A stretch of DNA of 64,000 nucleotides from Robiginitomaculum sp. (GCA_002733605.1 NVWK01000006.1:1-64000); one strand, 5' to 3'. Counted from the first letter of the stretch, positions 52,883 to 63,143 are shown. Translations and numbers: made by a program. Notes: generated by a model from the sequence alone, not told the origin.

Positions 52883-53245
52883 ATGCATATCACCGAAGCC
52901 GAACTTGATGTCATGAATGTGGTCTGGGCCAACCCCGGTATGAACGCCGTGGATGTGTTTAAATCTCTTTCGGAGGCAAAGGGTTGGAGTGTGCATACGG
53001 TGAAATCTTTGTTGTCACGCCTTGTTGAAAAAGGGGCGTTGTCGACAGAACTTGAGGGGCGGCGCTATCTGTATTCTCCTGCAATCCGCGAGACGGCCTA
53101 CCGCCAACAGGCTGCGACACGTTTTGTCGAGAGAGTATTTGCCGGTCGCGCCGCTCCACTTGTTGCCCATTTTGCCAATGCAAAAGGCCTGAGTGACAAG
53201 GATATCGAAGAGCTTGAAGATTTATTGGAGCAGCTGAAGAAATGA
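52883..53245 (+). CDS. BlaI/MecI/CopY family transcriptional repressor
   Basis: ITEAELDVMNVVWANPGMNAVDVFKSLSEAKGWSVHTVKSLLSRLVEKGALSTELEGRRYLYSP. Confidence 0.94.
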   Translation: MHITEAELDVMNVVWANPGMNAVDVFKSLSEAKGWSVHTVKSLLSRLVEKGALSTELEGRRYLYSPAIRETAYRQQAATRFVERVFAGRAAPLVAHFANAKGLSDKDIEELEDLLEQLKK

Positions 53246-55020
53246 TACATGCGATCTTAAATGCTGACGTTTATGCGGTCTTCCAGACCTTGCTTGCAAC
53301 TGCCGTATTGCTAGGCATTGTTTTGTGCCTGAGATGGCCCGTTGCCAAGAAATTCGGGGCCAAAGCCAGTTATGCACTCTGGGCCATCCCGTTTGTCCGC
53401 TTTGTATTGCCGCCTTTGCCGCTCGGCTGGATGCCGTGGCGCGAGGGGCGACAGCTTCAACGCGTAGAAAATGTAACGGACGCTCCATTGGTGTCGGCCA
53501 CAACGCCTGTCATCCAGACAGCACCAGAAATACTGAGCGCAAAACTCCCTTCGTTCATGCCCGCGCAAGTTTCAGAACTTGAAAGCGTCAACGAGATTTT
53601 GGCGGCGCTCTCCGCAATAGGCTGGACAAATGGACTTATATTTGTCTGGATTTCTGGCACTGCCATAAGCTTGTCCATCTTAGCTTTCCGCCATCGCCAA
53701 TTTGCCAAAATCGTATCTGAAAATGCCGAGCCTGCCTCCAAAGCCCTGACACGCCGCTCACATAATGAAGCGCGCAGGGTCGGGGTCCGGCGTGCGCCCA
53801 TTGTGGAGATCAGCACACTGTTCTCCAGCCCGATGGTAACAGGACTATCACGGCCCATAGTGCTTCTGCCAAGCTGGTTTGAAGCGGATTATTCAACCAA
53901 AGAGCAACGCGCAATGCTTGCCCACGAGATCACCCATATCAAGCGGTTTGATCTATGGGCCTTGCATGTGGCGCAGGTTTTCGTAGCTCTACAATGGTTC
54001 AACCCAATTGCCCACTTTGCCTTTCGGGCATTTCGTTCAGATCAGGAGGCGGCCTGTGATGCGGATGTTCTACGCAGTGGTGCGATCAGCGCACATAGCT
54101 ACAGCTCAACATTGTTGAAGGTTGTGCGTAATTCCAGGCCGGTACGCCCGCAAATGTGTGTTGCAGGCTTGCCCCTTACCCATTCAATCAAGGAAAGATT
54201 TATTCTTATGCAAACCGCTACCCCCACGCTTAAAACCCGCCTGCTCGGCAGTGCCCTTATTTGTATTCTCGGCGTAACCGCCCTGTTCATATCCGCAGAC
54301 TCTGTCGCCCACCCCAAATCCGGCTCGAAGTTTCGGGTTTCCACTGACAGTGCGGAGTTGAGATATGGTAGCGATCAATTCTATATTGACGGCAAGGAAA
54401 TAAAAGACCGTAGATTTGTTGTGTTAAGTGACCCGATCGCCGATTTGGGCCTTGATGGTCTTGTGAACATGTTTTCGGATGAGGACGGCATTAAATTCAA
54501 CAAATTGGCAAACTGGGAAGGCCTGAAGGAATTCCCGGAAATGCAAAAAATAACTCAATGGGCAGATAGGCTGGCCAGCGATTTCAAGGTTGAGAAAAAA
54601 GACGGACGGATCATATTTTCAATACCCGATAATGGCCTGAATATGGATATAGATTTGTCCGATTTTAAAGGTTTCAAGGACTGGAGCAAAAGCATTGAAG
54701 CTTGGGCTGCAAAGATTGAAATCGAAAGCGAGTTATTCGGGCAACGCGTAGAAGCGCAGTTCGGCGATGCGTTCGAGCATGATGTTAAGTTGATGGTGGA
54801 CGATTATAAAAGCCTTGCGCGGAAATGCGCGAAACTGACCTTCCGCAAAAACGCAGACGCTGTCATCGTGAAACGCAAATTCAAAGGTAAAACCATGCGC
54901 GCCGTATGTGTCAAAGGCGATGCAAAGGTACTACATTCCGAGAAGACAGCCACATTTATCCGCGCGAACAAACGTTTAAGCGCTGCAGAAAAAGACTTGT
55001 TCTTTGACGGGATTGACTAA
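53242..55020 (+). CDS. BlaR1-like M56 family metallopeptidase, non-penicillin-binding C-terminus
   Basis: AMLAHEITHIKRFDLWALHVAQVFVALQWFNPIAHFAFRAFRSDQEAACDADVL; translationally overlaps blaI-like gene. Confidence 0.92.
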   Translation: MIHAILNADVYAVFQTLLATAVLLGIVLCLRWPVAKKFGAKASYALWAIPFVRFVLPPLPLGWMPWREGRQLQRVENVTDAPLVSATTPVIQTAPEILSAKLPSFMPAQVSELESVNEILAALSAIGWTNGLIFVWISGTAISLSILAFRHRQFAKIVSENAEPASKALTRRSHNEARRVGVRRAPIVEISTLFSSPMVTGLSRPIVLLPSWFEADYSTKEQRAMLAHEITHIKRFDLWALHVAQVFVALQWFNPIAHFAFRAFRSDQEAACDADVLRSGAISAHSYSSTLLKVVRNSRPVRPQMCVAGLPLTHSIKERFILMQTATPTLKTRLLGSALICILGVTALFISADSVAHPKSGSKFRVSTDSAELRYGSDQFYIDGKEIKDRRFVVLSDPIADLGLDGLVNMFSDEDGIKFNKLANWEGLKEFPEMQKITQWADRLASDFKVEKKDGRIIFSIPDNGLNMDIDLSDFKGFKDWSKSIEAWAAKIEIESELFGQRVEAQFGDAFEHDVKLMVDDYKSLARKCAKLTFRKNADAVIVKRKFKGKTMRAVCVKGDAKVLHSEKTATFIRANKRLSAAEKDLFFDGID

Positions 55021-55130
55021 AGATAAAGACTGGAATGTGAACTGGTCACACGACTAAAGCAGACGAATACATTAAAGCTTGCAATCTTCAACATATCGTT
55101 TATCAATAATAAAACGTATGGAGATTGCAC

Positions 55131-55493
55131 ATGGCCCCTCAACCCGGTGACGTATTAAGAGTAACAGTTTATGGAGCCGTGCTCCATGAAGGCATTCTCA
55201 CGGAAGAGGGCACGGTCATTTCCAACTCGCGGCGCAATGGACGTGTTGTTGAGGAAAGCGTGCGATCTTTCGCAAATGGCCGGAAAATCACCAATATAGG
55301 GCCGCTTTCCGATGTATCGCCCCATTTGGCAATTGCCCATGCCCGCACCCGCCTTGGCCGGGAATACAAGCTGTATTCCGACAATTGCCAACATTTTGTC
55401 CGCCGCGCCTACCGCCTTAAACCCAGTAGTCCCCAACGTGATGTTTTCGTGTATGGGTTGTTAGCTCTTGCGGCATTTGTATTTGTCTTTTAA
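55131..55493 (+). CDS. LRAT-like (NlpC/P60 superfamily) protein with C-terminal TM
   Basis: PGDVLRVTVYGAVLHEGIL...YKLYSDNCQHFVRRAY; hydrophobic C-terminus LLALAAFVFVF. Confidence 0.75.
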   Translation: MAPQPGDVLRVTVYGAVLHEGILTEEGTVISNSRRNGRVVEESVRSFANGRKITNIGPLSDVSPHLAIAHARTRLGREYKLYSDNCQHFVRRAYRLKPSSPQRDVFVYGLLALAAFVFVF

Positions 55494-55568
55494 AAATGCC
55501 TAGATAACGCGCTCGGCGGGGCTGGTCTTAGTCCTTGTTTAACGCCTGCGTGTTATGCAGGGCGCCTT

Positions 55569-56177
55569 ATGAGAATTATTGCTACATTATTGTTGTCTGC
55601 ATTGTGCCTGCCAGCGTTAGCTGTGCCGGCTTTTGCCAAATCATCGCCTGATGCAGTCGTGCAGGCGGCCCAGAGCCGTACCCTGTTATCTGTACGTTAT
55701 GATCCCAAATATGTGAGCCTAAGCTATCCGGGCGGAGATGTGCCTGCGGATACGGGCGTATGTACCGATGTTGTGATCCGCACATACCGCGCCGCCTTCG
55801 GGTTTGATTTCCAAAAAGCGGTCCACGAGGACATGAAAGCCAATTTCAGCGCCTATCCCAAGAGCTGGGGCCTCAAGCGTCCCGATAAAAATATCGATCA
55901 TCGCCGCGTACCAAATCTGGAACGTTTTTTGAAACGCCAAGGCGCGTCGCTTCCGATTACGAAAAACGCGGAAGATTATCACGCCGGAGACATTGTCAGC
56001 TGGCGTCTGGGCGGACGTTTGCCCCATATCGGCATTGTGTCCAATAAAAAATCCGAATGGGGAACACCTTTGATCATCCACAACATCGGGAGCGGTGTCG
56101 TCGAGGATGATCTGTTGTTTAACACGGACATAAACGGACATTTCCGCTTTCTGCCGTCAGAAACACTTTCCAACTAG
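55569..56177 (+). CDS. DUF1287 family secreted protein (NlpC/P60-like)
   Basis: Signal peptide; VRYDPKYVSLSYPGGDVPADTGVCTDVVIRTYRAAFGFDFQKAVHEDM; GDIVSWRLGGRLPHIGIVSNK. Confidence 0.88.
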   Translation: MRIIATLLLSALCLPALAVPAFAKSSPDAVVQAAQSRTLLSVRYDPKYVSLSYPGGDVPADTGVCTDVVIRTYRAAFGFDFQKAVHEDMKANFSAYPKSWGLKRPDKNIDHRRVPNLERFLKRQGASLPITKNAEDYHAGDIVSWRLGGRLPHIGIVSNKKSEWGTPLIIHNIGSGVVEDDLLFNTDINGHFRFLPSETLSN

Positions 56178-56209
56178 TTAGCCCGAATTAGGCCTGAATT
56201 AGGCCCAAA

Positions 56210-56941
56210 TCAAGGAAGCGCCGCCGCTGTTTTCGGGATCGGTGTATTGTCGGCCGCTGTCTGCACGCGGTCTGCGGGAATAAAGCAGGGCAGGTGCCAA
56301 AACAAAATCCGGTAGCCTCCGATATTGGCACCATCAACTGTGCCGGCGCCGTTCCAGATCGTGACATGGCCCGTATAGGACGCGTTCGGGAAATCCATCA
56401 AGACAAGACCCGGTGTATTTGGTAGATCAAAGCTATTGCCTGTGCCGTCGGTAATCGCAACATCGGGCTCGCCAAATGTTTCGACTATATAGGCTTCCAG
56501 ATCGGCAACCCGGTAATAATACTGATCCTTATTACCGCCACTGACGGTTTTGTTGCCTTGGCGCGGGATTTTGTGTCCGGCTTTGTTGAGCATGTGCGAT
56601 AAACGCACGGTGCAAGCATTTGTCCATTGACCCTGATCAAACGGCAGATTGCCATTGACCTCGACCAGTCCACCGATCTCGCCCCAAATACCGGCAGGTC
56701 TGTCATAGAGATAGTTCTCCCACATCACCTGCATGTTCGGACGATCTTTCAAATCGCCTTCCGCCGCAAAAGACGTCGTGCAGACCAGAGGCTTTTCTTC
56801 CCCGTAGACCAGTGTTTTATATTTTGGTTTTTCAACCTTTGGCTCTGTCGTTTCCACCACAGTCGCCGGTTTGACGGTTGTCGTTGCACACGCACCCAAA
56901 AGCAGTGCCGTGCCTGCTAAAAGCAATAAAGATGTTTTCAT
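56210..56941 (-). CDS. Tae4-like peptidoglycan amidase domain lipoprotein
   Basis: Lipobox LLLGAC; WTNACTVRLSHMLNKAGHKIP, YYYRVADLEAYIVETFGEPDV, GHVTIWNG match T6SS amidase effector 4 family motifs. Confidence 0.78.
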   Translation of the reverse strand: MKTSLLLLAGTALLLGACATTTVKPATVVETTEPKVEKPKYKTLVYGEEKPLVCTTSFAAEGDLKDRPNMQVMWENYLYDRPAGIWGEIGGLVEVNGNLPFDQGQWTNACTVRLSHMLNKAGHKIPRQGNKTVSGGNKDQYYYRVADLEAYIVETFGEPDVAITDGTGNSFDLPNTPGLVLMDFPNASYTGHVTIWNGAGTVDGANIGGYRILFWHLPCFIPADRVQTAADNTPIPKTAAALP

Positions 56942-57065
56942 ATCCGTCTCCCCAATGACCTAAGTTCTGCGCCCAGCCATAGGCGCATTGGATGTATTTG
57001 TCACCCCAAAACTACAGCCCTACAAGGCGTTCCCGCTTGCTATTTCCACCTGCTATTCCCACCTG

Positions 57066-58778
57066 CTATTCATGGGTGATTTTATACCCGGTTGGCACGC
57101 GGATGTCATCGATCATGTCCTGCACATGTTGTGGAGGTGGCGGGGTGAACCGCGAAACAGTAAGCGAGACGACAAAGTTAAGCATCATGCCGATGCCGCC
57201 AATGCCTTCCGGTGAAATCCCGAACAACCAATTTTGCGCACTGTTGGCCGATGGATTGATGAACTTGAAGTAGATGATATATCCGGCGGTAAACACAATG
57301 CCGGTGATCATGCCCGAAATCGCGCCCTCCTTGTTCATACGCTTGTCAAAAATACCCAGCAACAGGATCGGGAAGAAACTCGCCGCCGCCAGTCCGAAGG
57401 CAAAGGCAACCACTTGCGCCACAAAGCCGAGCGGATAGATGCCCAGCAATCCCGCCAAAATCACGGCGACCGCAGCCGCCCCCCGTGCCAGACGCAATTC
57501 CTGTTTGTCACTCATATTTTTAAACATCAGCTTTCGTCCCAGATCATGGCTTACCGAAGACGATATGACCAATAACAGCCCCGCCGCCGTCGACAGGGCG
57601 GCCGCAAGCCCGCCTGCCACCACAAGCCCGATCACCCAACCGGGTAAATTGGCGATTTGCGGAGTGGCCAGCACCATAATATCGCGGTTGACGGTCACTT
57701 CATTATCATCACCGCCGCGCCGTTGTAATTTGCCGTCGCCGTTTTTATCTTCCCAGCTCAACAGACCGGTCTTCTCCCAATCCTTGAACCAGTCCGGCGT
57801 GATTTTTTCGCCCGCACTGGCGTCTGTCATCTCATAGGTCGACTCGTTGACTGTATCGATGAAATTTATACGTGAGAACGCACCCAGCGCTGGTGCAGTT
57901 GTGTACAAAATCGCAATGAAAAACAAAGCCCAACCCGCTGATTTACGCGCACCCGCCGCAGACGGCACCGTAAAGAACCGGATGATCACATGCGGCAGAC
58001 CTGCAGTCCCGACCATCAGCGCCATCGTAATGAAAAACATATCAATCGTGCTTTTATCCGCGCTCGTATAGGCGGTGAAGCCCAGTTCGGTCACGGTCTG
58101 GTTCAGCTTGGCCAGCATGGAAATCTCTTCGCCTTTAATATTGCCGATGAACCCCAATTGCGGCACAGGATTGCCCGTAATCATCAAAGAGATAAAGATA
58201 GCAGGGACGAGGTAGGCAAAGATCAGAACACAATATTGGGCCACCTGCGTATAGGTAATGCCTTTCATGCCGCCGAGAACCGCATAGAAAAACACAATGC
58301 CCATGCCGATAATAACGCCCCACTCAAATGGCAGGCCAAGGAAGCGGGAAAACGCAACCCCCACACCTTTCATCTGGCCAGCAATATAGGTGAACGAGAT
58401 AAACAGAGCACAAACGGCCGCGACCGTGCGCGCCACATCGGAATAATACCGGTCGCCGACGAAATCGGGCACGGTAAATTTACCAAACTTACGAAGATAA
58501 GGCGCAAACAACAGGGCGAGGAGCACATAGCCGCCCGTCCAGCCCATCAAATACACAGATCCGCCATAGCCCATAAAGGCGATCAGTCCGGCCATGGAAA
58601 TAAAACTGGCTGCACTCATCCAGTCGGCGGCGGTCGCCATACCGTTGATTAGCGGCGGTACATCATGACCGGCCACATAAAAATCATCGGTGGATTTCGC
58701 CCGTGCGAAAATAGCGATCCCGATATACAGGCCAAATGTGGTGACAACGAAAAACCATGTCCAAAAATTTGCGTCCAT
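57066..58778 (-). CDS. Sodium:solute symporter, ActP / VC_2705-like large subunit
   Basis: DDFYVAGHDVPPLINGMATAADWMSAASFISMAG; GLPHVIIRFFTVPSAAGARKSAGWAL. Confidence 0.93.
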   Translation of the reverse strand: MDANFWTWFFVVTTFGLYIGIAIFARAKSTDDFYVAGHDVPPLINGMATAADWMSAASFISMAGLIAFMGYGGSVYLMGWTGGYVLLALLFAPYLRKFGKFTVPDFVGDRYYSDVARTVAAVCALFISFTYIAGQMKGVGVAFSRFLGLPFEWGVIIGMGIVFFYAVLGGMKGITYTQVAQYCVLIFAYLVPAIFISLMITGNPVPQLGFIGNIKGEEISMLAKLNQTVTELGFTAYTSADKSTIDMFFITMALMVGTAGLPHVIIRFFTVPSAAGARKSAGWALFFIAILYTTAPALGAFSRINFIDTVNESTYEMTDASAGEKITPDWFKDWEKTGLLSWEDKNGDGKLQRRGGDDNEVTVNRDIMVLATPQIANLPGWVIGLVVAGGLAAALSTAAGLLLVISSSVSHDLGRKLMFKNMSDKQELRLARGAAAVAVILAGLLGIYPLGFVAQVVAFAFGLAAASFFPILLLGIFDKRMNKEGAISGMITGIVFTAGYIIYFKFINPSANSAQNWLFGISPEGIGGIGMMLNFVVSLTVSRFTPPPPQHVQDMIDDIRVPTGYKITHE

Positions 58779-58788
58779 CTGAGCGCCC

Positions 58789-59082
58789 CTATTCGTCTTC
58801 GGACACGCCGTGGGCGCGTTCGATGGCGGACATGCGCCAGATATAGATAATCACAAGCACCAAAAATACATAAATGGCACCCTGTTGGGCAAACCAGAAA
58901 CCAAGCGGCGCCCCGCCGATGGAAAACTGGTCAAGAAATGGACGGAATAATATGCCACAGCCATAAGAAACAAATGCCCACACGGCCAGAAGCTTTAACA
59001 TCAGCGAAATATTCGCCTTCCAATAAGCCGCAACTGTCGCCTCACTTATTGATTTTATGGGTTTTTCCGTGTCCTGTGTCAT
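58789..59082 (-). CDS. DUF4212 sodium/solute symporter small subunit
   Basis: AYWKANISLMLKLLAVWAFVSYGCGILF...FWFAQQGAIYVFLVLVIIYIWRM; adjacent to large subunit. Confidence 0.92.
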   Translation of the reverse strand: MTQDTEKPIKSISEATVAAYWKANISLMLKLLAVWAFVSYGCGILFRPFLDQFSIGGAPLGFWFAQQGAIYVFLVLVIIYIWRMSAIERAHGVSEDE

Positions 59083-59659
59083 CTGTATTCCCCTTTTGTG
59101 ATCTCTTGTTCTGTGATCCTTTGCCCCGTGTATCCCGAGCCTTTTTATAGGCTTTGACCGCGAACATAAGAGCAAATGAGAGCGCTAACAACCCCATAAC
59201 GCCATAAATCCAGCTAATCGCACTTTTCAGCACAACTGTGAACACAATGGCAAAGAGAAGCACGGTTGCTACCTCGTTCCAGATGCGCAGTTTTGTCGCG
59301 CTGGTCTTCATGGCGTTGTTTTGAAGCTGGGCATAAATGGAATGGCATTTGAAATGATACAGATACAGCAGGGCCACAAACCCGAGTTTCACATGCATCC
59401 ACGGCATTTTTAGAAATTCCGGCGCCTGATACAACATATAAAGCGCAGACACACCGGTAATGATCGCCGAAGGCCAGCTGATAATATACCACAGGCGTTT
59501 AAGCATGAGCTTGTACTGGGTTTGTAGAATGTGCCGCTCAGCATCCGGCTTCTTCTCGGCCTCTGCAAAATAGATAAACAGACGCACCGTATAAAACAGT
59601 CCGGCAAACCAGCACACAACGAAAATAATATGGACGGATTTGGCGTAGAGAAAATGCAT
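59042..59659 (-). CDS. hemJ: HemJ-like (CopD family) membrane protein
   Basis: [73 protein letters not shown]; next to hemE. Confidence 0.85.
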   Translation of the reverse strand: MHFLYAKSVHIIFVVCWFAGLFYTVRLFIYFAEAEKKPDAERHILQTQYKLMLKRLWYIISWPSAIITGVSALYMLYQAPEFLKMPWMHVKLGFVALLYLYHFKCHSIYAQLQNNAMKTSATKLRIWNEVATVLLFAIVFTVVLKSAISWIYGVMGLLALSFALMFAVKAYKKARDTRGKGSQNKRSQKGNTDDTGHGKTHKINK

Positions 59660-59767
59660 AATATAAAAACTGTAAGACTTTTCACAAAGCAATGGAAGCG
59701 CTTTCAAAAACCGTATACAAACGCGGGTGATTCAACTTCAAGCATTTTTAAGCATCGTGCCATACCT

Positions 59768-60793
59768 ATGATAAAAAATACCCTGTTTTTACGTGCCCTC
59801 AAAGGCGAAACTGTAGACCGTCCCCCCGTCTGGATGATGCGCCAAGCCGGGCGCTATCTGCCCGAATTTATTGCCTTGCGTGAAAAATACGATTTCTTCA
59901 CCCGTTGCCAAACCCCTGAACTGGCCAGCGAGATTACGGTGCAACCCATTCGTCGCTACGGCATGGACGCCGCCATTTTATTCTCCGATATTCTCGTGAT
60001 CCCCCAAGCCATGAATATCGAGGTGGAAATGAAGCCGGACTTCGGCCCCTATCTGCCAAACCCTGTGCGTGATCAAAAGGGCGTTGATGCGGTCATTGTT
60101 CCCGATGTGGATGAGGCGTTGGGTTATGTTATGGACGCCATAAAAATGACCAAAGACAAGTTGGAAGATGAAGTGCCATTGATTGGGTTCGCCGGATCTC
60201 CGTGGACGATTTTATGTTATGTGGTGCAGGGTCAGGGCAGTAAAAACTTTGATCTGGTCAAGAAGTTCTGCTTCACCGAGCCGGCCGCCGCCCATCAGCT
60301 TTTGCAAAAGATCACAGACACGACCATTGCCTATTTAAAAGCCAAAGTCGCCGCCGGTGTCGATGCGCTACAAGTATTTGATAGTTGGGGCGGTATGTTA
60401 TCACCTGCGGATTATCAAGAGTTCTCGTGGACATATATCAACCAGATCATCGAAGCCCTCAAAGACGATGCCCCCGTAATCGTATTTGGCAAGGGCTGCT
60501 GGTTTGCGCTCGGCGATATGGCGAAAAGTAACGCTGCCGCTCTGGGGGTAGACTGGACATGTTCGCCCAAAACCGCGCGGGAATTGACCGGTGGACAAAT
60601 AACCCTGCAAGGGAATTTCGATCCTTCGCGCTTGCTGTCCCCACCGGCGGAGATCAAAAGACTGGTACACGAAATGATCCGTGAATTTGGCAAAGACCGC
60701 TATATTGTCAATTTAGGGCACGGGATTTTGCCCTATATCAATTTAGATCATGCAAAAGCCTTTATAGATGCTGTGAAAGAATATGAGAGCTAG
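59768..60793 (+). CDS. hemE: Uroporphyrinogen decarboxylase
   Basis: [61 protein letters not shown]; start at MIKNTLFL. Confidence 0.97.
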   Translation: MIKNTLFLRALKGETVDRPPVWMMRQAGRYLPEFIALREKYDFFTRCQTPELASEITVQPIRRYGMDAAILFSDILVIPQAMNIEVEMKPDFGPYLPNPVRDQKGVDAVIVPDVDEALGYVMDAIKMTKDKLEDEVPLIGFAGSPWTILCYVVQGQGSKNFDLVKKFCFTEPAAAHQLLQKITDTTIAYLKAKVAAGVDALQVFDSWGGMLSPADYQEFSWTYINQIIEALKDDAPVIVFGKGCWFALGDMAKSNAAALGVDWTCSPKTARELTGGQITLQGNFDPSRLLSPPAEIKRLVHEMIREFGKDRYIVNLGHGILPYINLDHAKAFIDAVKEYES

Positions 60794-60802
60794 GCCAACA
60801 TC

Positions 60803-61705
60803 ATGAAAACCAAATTCAAAAACTATATTGATAATCTACAAGACACAATTTGTAGCGCACTGGAGCAAGTCGACGGTGTCGCGAAATTTGAAGAAGATGT
60901 GTGGACGCGCCCCGAAGGCGGTGGTGGGTGTACGCGGGTGATACAAGACGGGGCCGTATTTGAAAAAGGTGGCGTCAATGTCTCGGGCGTGTACGGCAAA
61001 TTACCCAAGTCCATGCAGGATTATTTTGGTGTTGATGAGGCGAACTTTTTTGCCTGTGGCCTCAGCATGGTCCTCCATCCCAAAAGTCCGATGGTGCCGA
61101 CAACTCATGCCAACTGGCGCTATTTCGAGATGTATGACGGGGCGGGCAAAGTCGTTGATCAATGGTTTGGTGGCGGGCAGGATTTAACGCCCTATTATTT
61201 AGTTGAAGACGATGCCAGACATTTCCATGCAATCTGCAAAAAGGCCTGTGATGCCCATGATCCGGCGTTTTACACTCAGTATAAGAACCGCTGTGACGAA
61301 TATTTCTACAACAGCCATCGGGGGGAAGGGCGCGGCATTGGCGGTTTGTTCTTTGACTATTGCAAACCTACCGAGAAAATATCTCTACAAGACTGGTATG
61401 ATTTCGTCACAGAGGTCGGGGACAGTTTCTGCGAAGCCTATGTGCCAATCGTCGAGAAACGTAAGAGCCTTCCCTACACAGATGCGCAAAAAACATGGCA
61501 AGAAATTCGCCGTGGCCGCTATGTGGAATTTAATTTGATCCACGACAAAGGCACACTTTTCGGCCTCAAAACCAATGGCCGTATCGAGAGCATATTGATG
61601 AGCCTGCCCAAACATGTGCAATGGCATTACAACCACACTCCCGAAGCCGGAAGCCCCGAGGCTATCTTGGTAGACGTTTTGGAAAACCCGAGAGAGTGGG
61701 TCTAG
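60803..61705 (+). CDS. hemF: Oxygen-dependent coproporphyrinogen III oxidase
   Basis: GGGCTRVIQDGAVFEKGGVNVS, PMVPTTHANWRYFE, GGGQDLTPYYL, RRGRYVEFNLIHDKGTLFGLKTNGRIESILMSLP. Confidence 0.97.
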   Translation: MKTKFKNYIDNLQDTICSALEQVDGVAKFEEDVWTRPEGGGGCTRVIQDGAVFEKGGVNVSGVYGKLPKSMQDYFGVDEANFFACGLSMVLHPKSPMVPTTHANWRYFEMYDGAGKVVDQWFGGGQDLTPYYLVEDDARHFHAICKKACDAHDPAFYTQYKNRCDEYFYNSHRGEGRGIGGLFFDYCKPTEKISLQDWYDFVTEVGDSFCEAYVPIVEKRKSLPYTDAQKTWQEIRRGRYVEFNLIHDKGTLFGLKTNGRIESILMSLPKHVQWHYNHTPEAGSPEAILVDVLENPREWV

Positions 61706-62520
61706 CCCACAAACGCCTTTTCGATCACGAAGTCGGCAGGGGCAGAGTTCGAACCTTCTTTAAGGCCAAAGCTTTCCACCATGGCTTTGGTGTCTTGGGT
61801 CATGTCCATAGAACCGCAAATCATCACCCGATCGGTTTCACGATTAAGCGGCCCGCCTTTAACATGCTTGAACAATTCACCGCTTTCTAGCAAAGTGGTG
61901 ATCCGGCCTTTCAGTGGATAGTCTTCGCGGGTCACACTGGTAATGTGCACGAGCTTATCCTCGACCAATTCCCCAAGAAATTCATGATCGCGTACGGATT
62001 GCACAAGCTTTTTACCGTACTCAAGTTCTGCAACATCGCGACAGGTTTGGGTCAGGATCACCTGATCAAAGTTCTCGTACACATCCGGGTCCTGGATCAG
62101 ACTGGCGAACGGCGCAATGCCGGTGCCGGTCGAAAACATAAACAGGCGTTTACCGGGCAACAACGCGTCCAGCACCAAAGTGCCAACCGGTTTTTTACCC
62201 AGAAGAACTTTATCCCCAACCTGAATATTTTGCAGGCGGGAGGTTAGCGGGCCATCCGGCACTTTGATCGAATAAAAATCGAGCTTGTCATCCCATGCAG
62301 GGCTGGCGATTGAATAGGCCCGCAACAGCGGCTTTTTCTCGCCCATCAGGCCGATCATAATAAACTCGCCAGAACGAAACCGGAAACCGGCAGGGCGGCT
62401 TAGGCTGAACGAGAACAGCTTGTCCGTATAATGCTTGGTGGCCAGAACGGTCTCGGAAGTTGGCGCGTTCGGGTTTATTTTTTTTGCAGGTTTTATCGGA
62501 GTAATTTCAGTCATAATCAT
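61702..62520 (-). CDS. fpr: Ferredoxin/flavodoxin-NADP reductase
   Basis: FRFRSGEFIMIGL, LLRAYSIASPAWDDKLDFYSIKVPDGPLTSRLQ, FSTGTGIAPFASLI, MICGSMDMTQDTK. Confidence 0.93.
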   Translation of the reverse strand: MIMTEITPIKPAKKINPNAPTSETVLATKHYTDKLFSFSLSRPAGFRFRSGEFIMIGLMGEKKPLLRAYSIASPAWDDKLDFYSIKVPDGPLTSRLQNIQVGDKVLLGKKPVGTLVLDALLPGKRLFMFSTGTGIAPFASLIQDPDVYENFDQVILTQTCRDVAELEYGKKLVQSVRDHEFLGELVEDKLVHITSVTREDYPLKGRITTLLESGELFKHVKGGPLNRETDRVMICGSMDMTQDTKAMVESFGLKEGSNSAPADFVIEKAFVG

Positions 62521-62534
62521 ATCTTTTTTTAGGT

Positions 62535-63143
62535 TTAGGAGGCAATATTCAAGGCAAGAATATTGACCATGGTCGCACGGGCTTTGGTCTGGCCGATATT
62601 GGTAATACTGTGGTCGCGATCTGCGTGGTAACGTAGGGTTTCTCCGGCTTTGGCTGTCCAGCTTTCATTGCCGATCGTAATTTGTAGCTCGCCTTCAAGA
62701 ACGCTGAGGTTTTCAATGGAGCCATCCGGATGGGCCGAGCTTTCAAGCTTGCCACCAATTTGCGCGGTAAAATCATACCATTGCACATATTCAACCGTTT
62801 CGATCCAGCCGATAATGCGAAGGGTACACAGCCCGTCTTCGCTTTCGATTAAGGGGATGTCTTGACGGGCAGATTTTTGCACCAGCGCCGACCCATTGGG
62901 ACGCCCCGCCAGAATGGCTTCCACGGAAGTGCCGAGTGCGCGGCTGAGCCGTGTGATCGTGGCCAGTGTCGGATTGCTTTCGTTCTTCTCGATCTGCGAG
63001 ATCATCGATTTGGCCACGCCCGATTGCTCGGACAAATCGCCAAGGGATAATTTCCCCGCATGGCGCAAACGCGAAATCGTATGCCCGAACTGGGCACCAA
63101 TTGCGTCGCATTGCGCGTCCTTTTTACGTTTTTGCCGTGACAT
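62535..63143 (-). CDS. XRE family regulator with C-terminal cupin domain
   Basis: HTH LSLGDLSEQSGVAKSMISQIEKNESNPTLATITRLSRALGTSVEAIL; cupin IENLSVLEGELQITIGNESWTAKAGETLRYHADRDHSI. Confidence 0.92.
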   Translation of the reverse strand: MSRQKRKKDAQCDAIGAQFGHTISRLRHAGKLSLGDLSEQSGVAKSMISQIEKNESNPTLATITRLSRALGTSVEAILAGRPNGSALVQKSARQDIPLIESEDGLCTLRIIGWIETVEYVQWYDFTAQIGGKLESSAHPDGSIENLSVLEGELQITIGNESWTAKAGETLRYHADRDHSITNIGQTKARATMVNILALNIAS

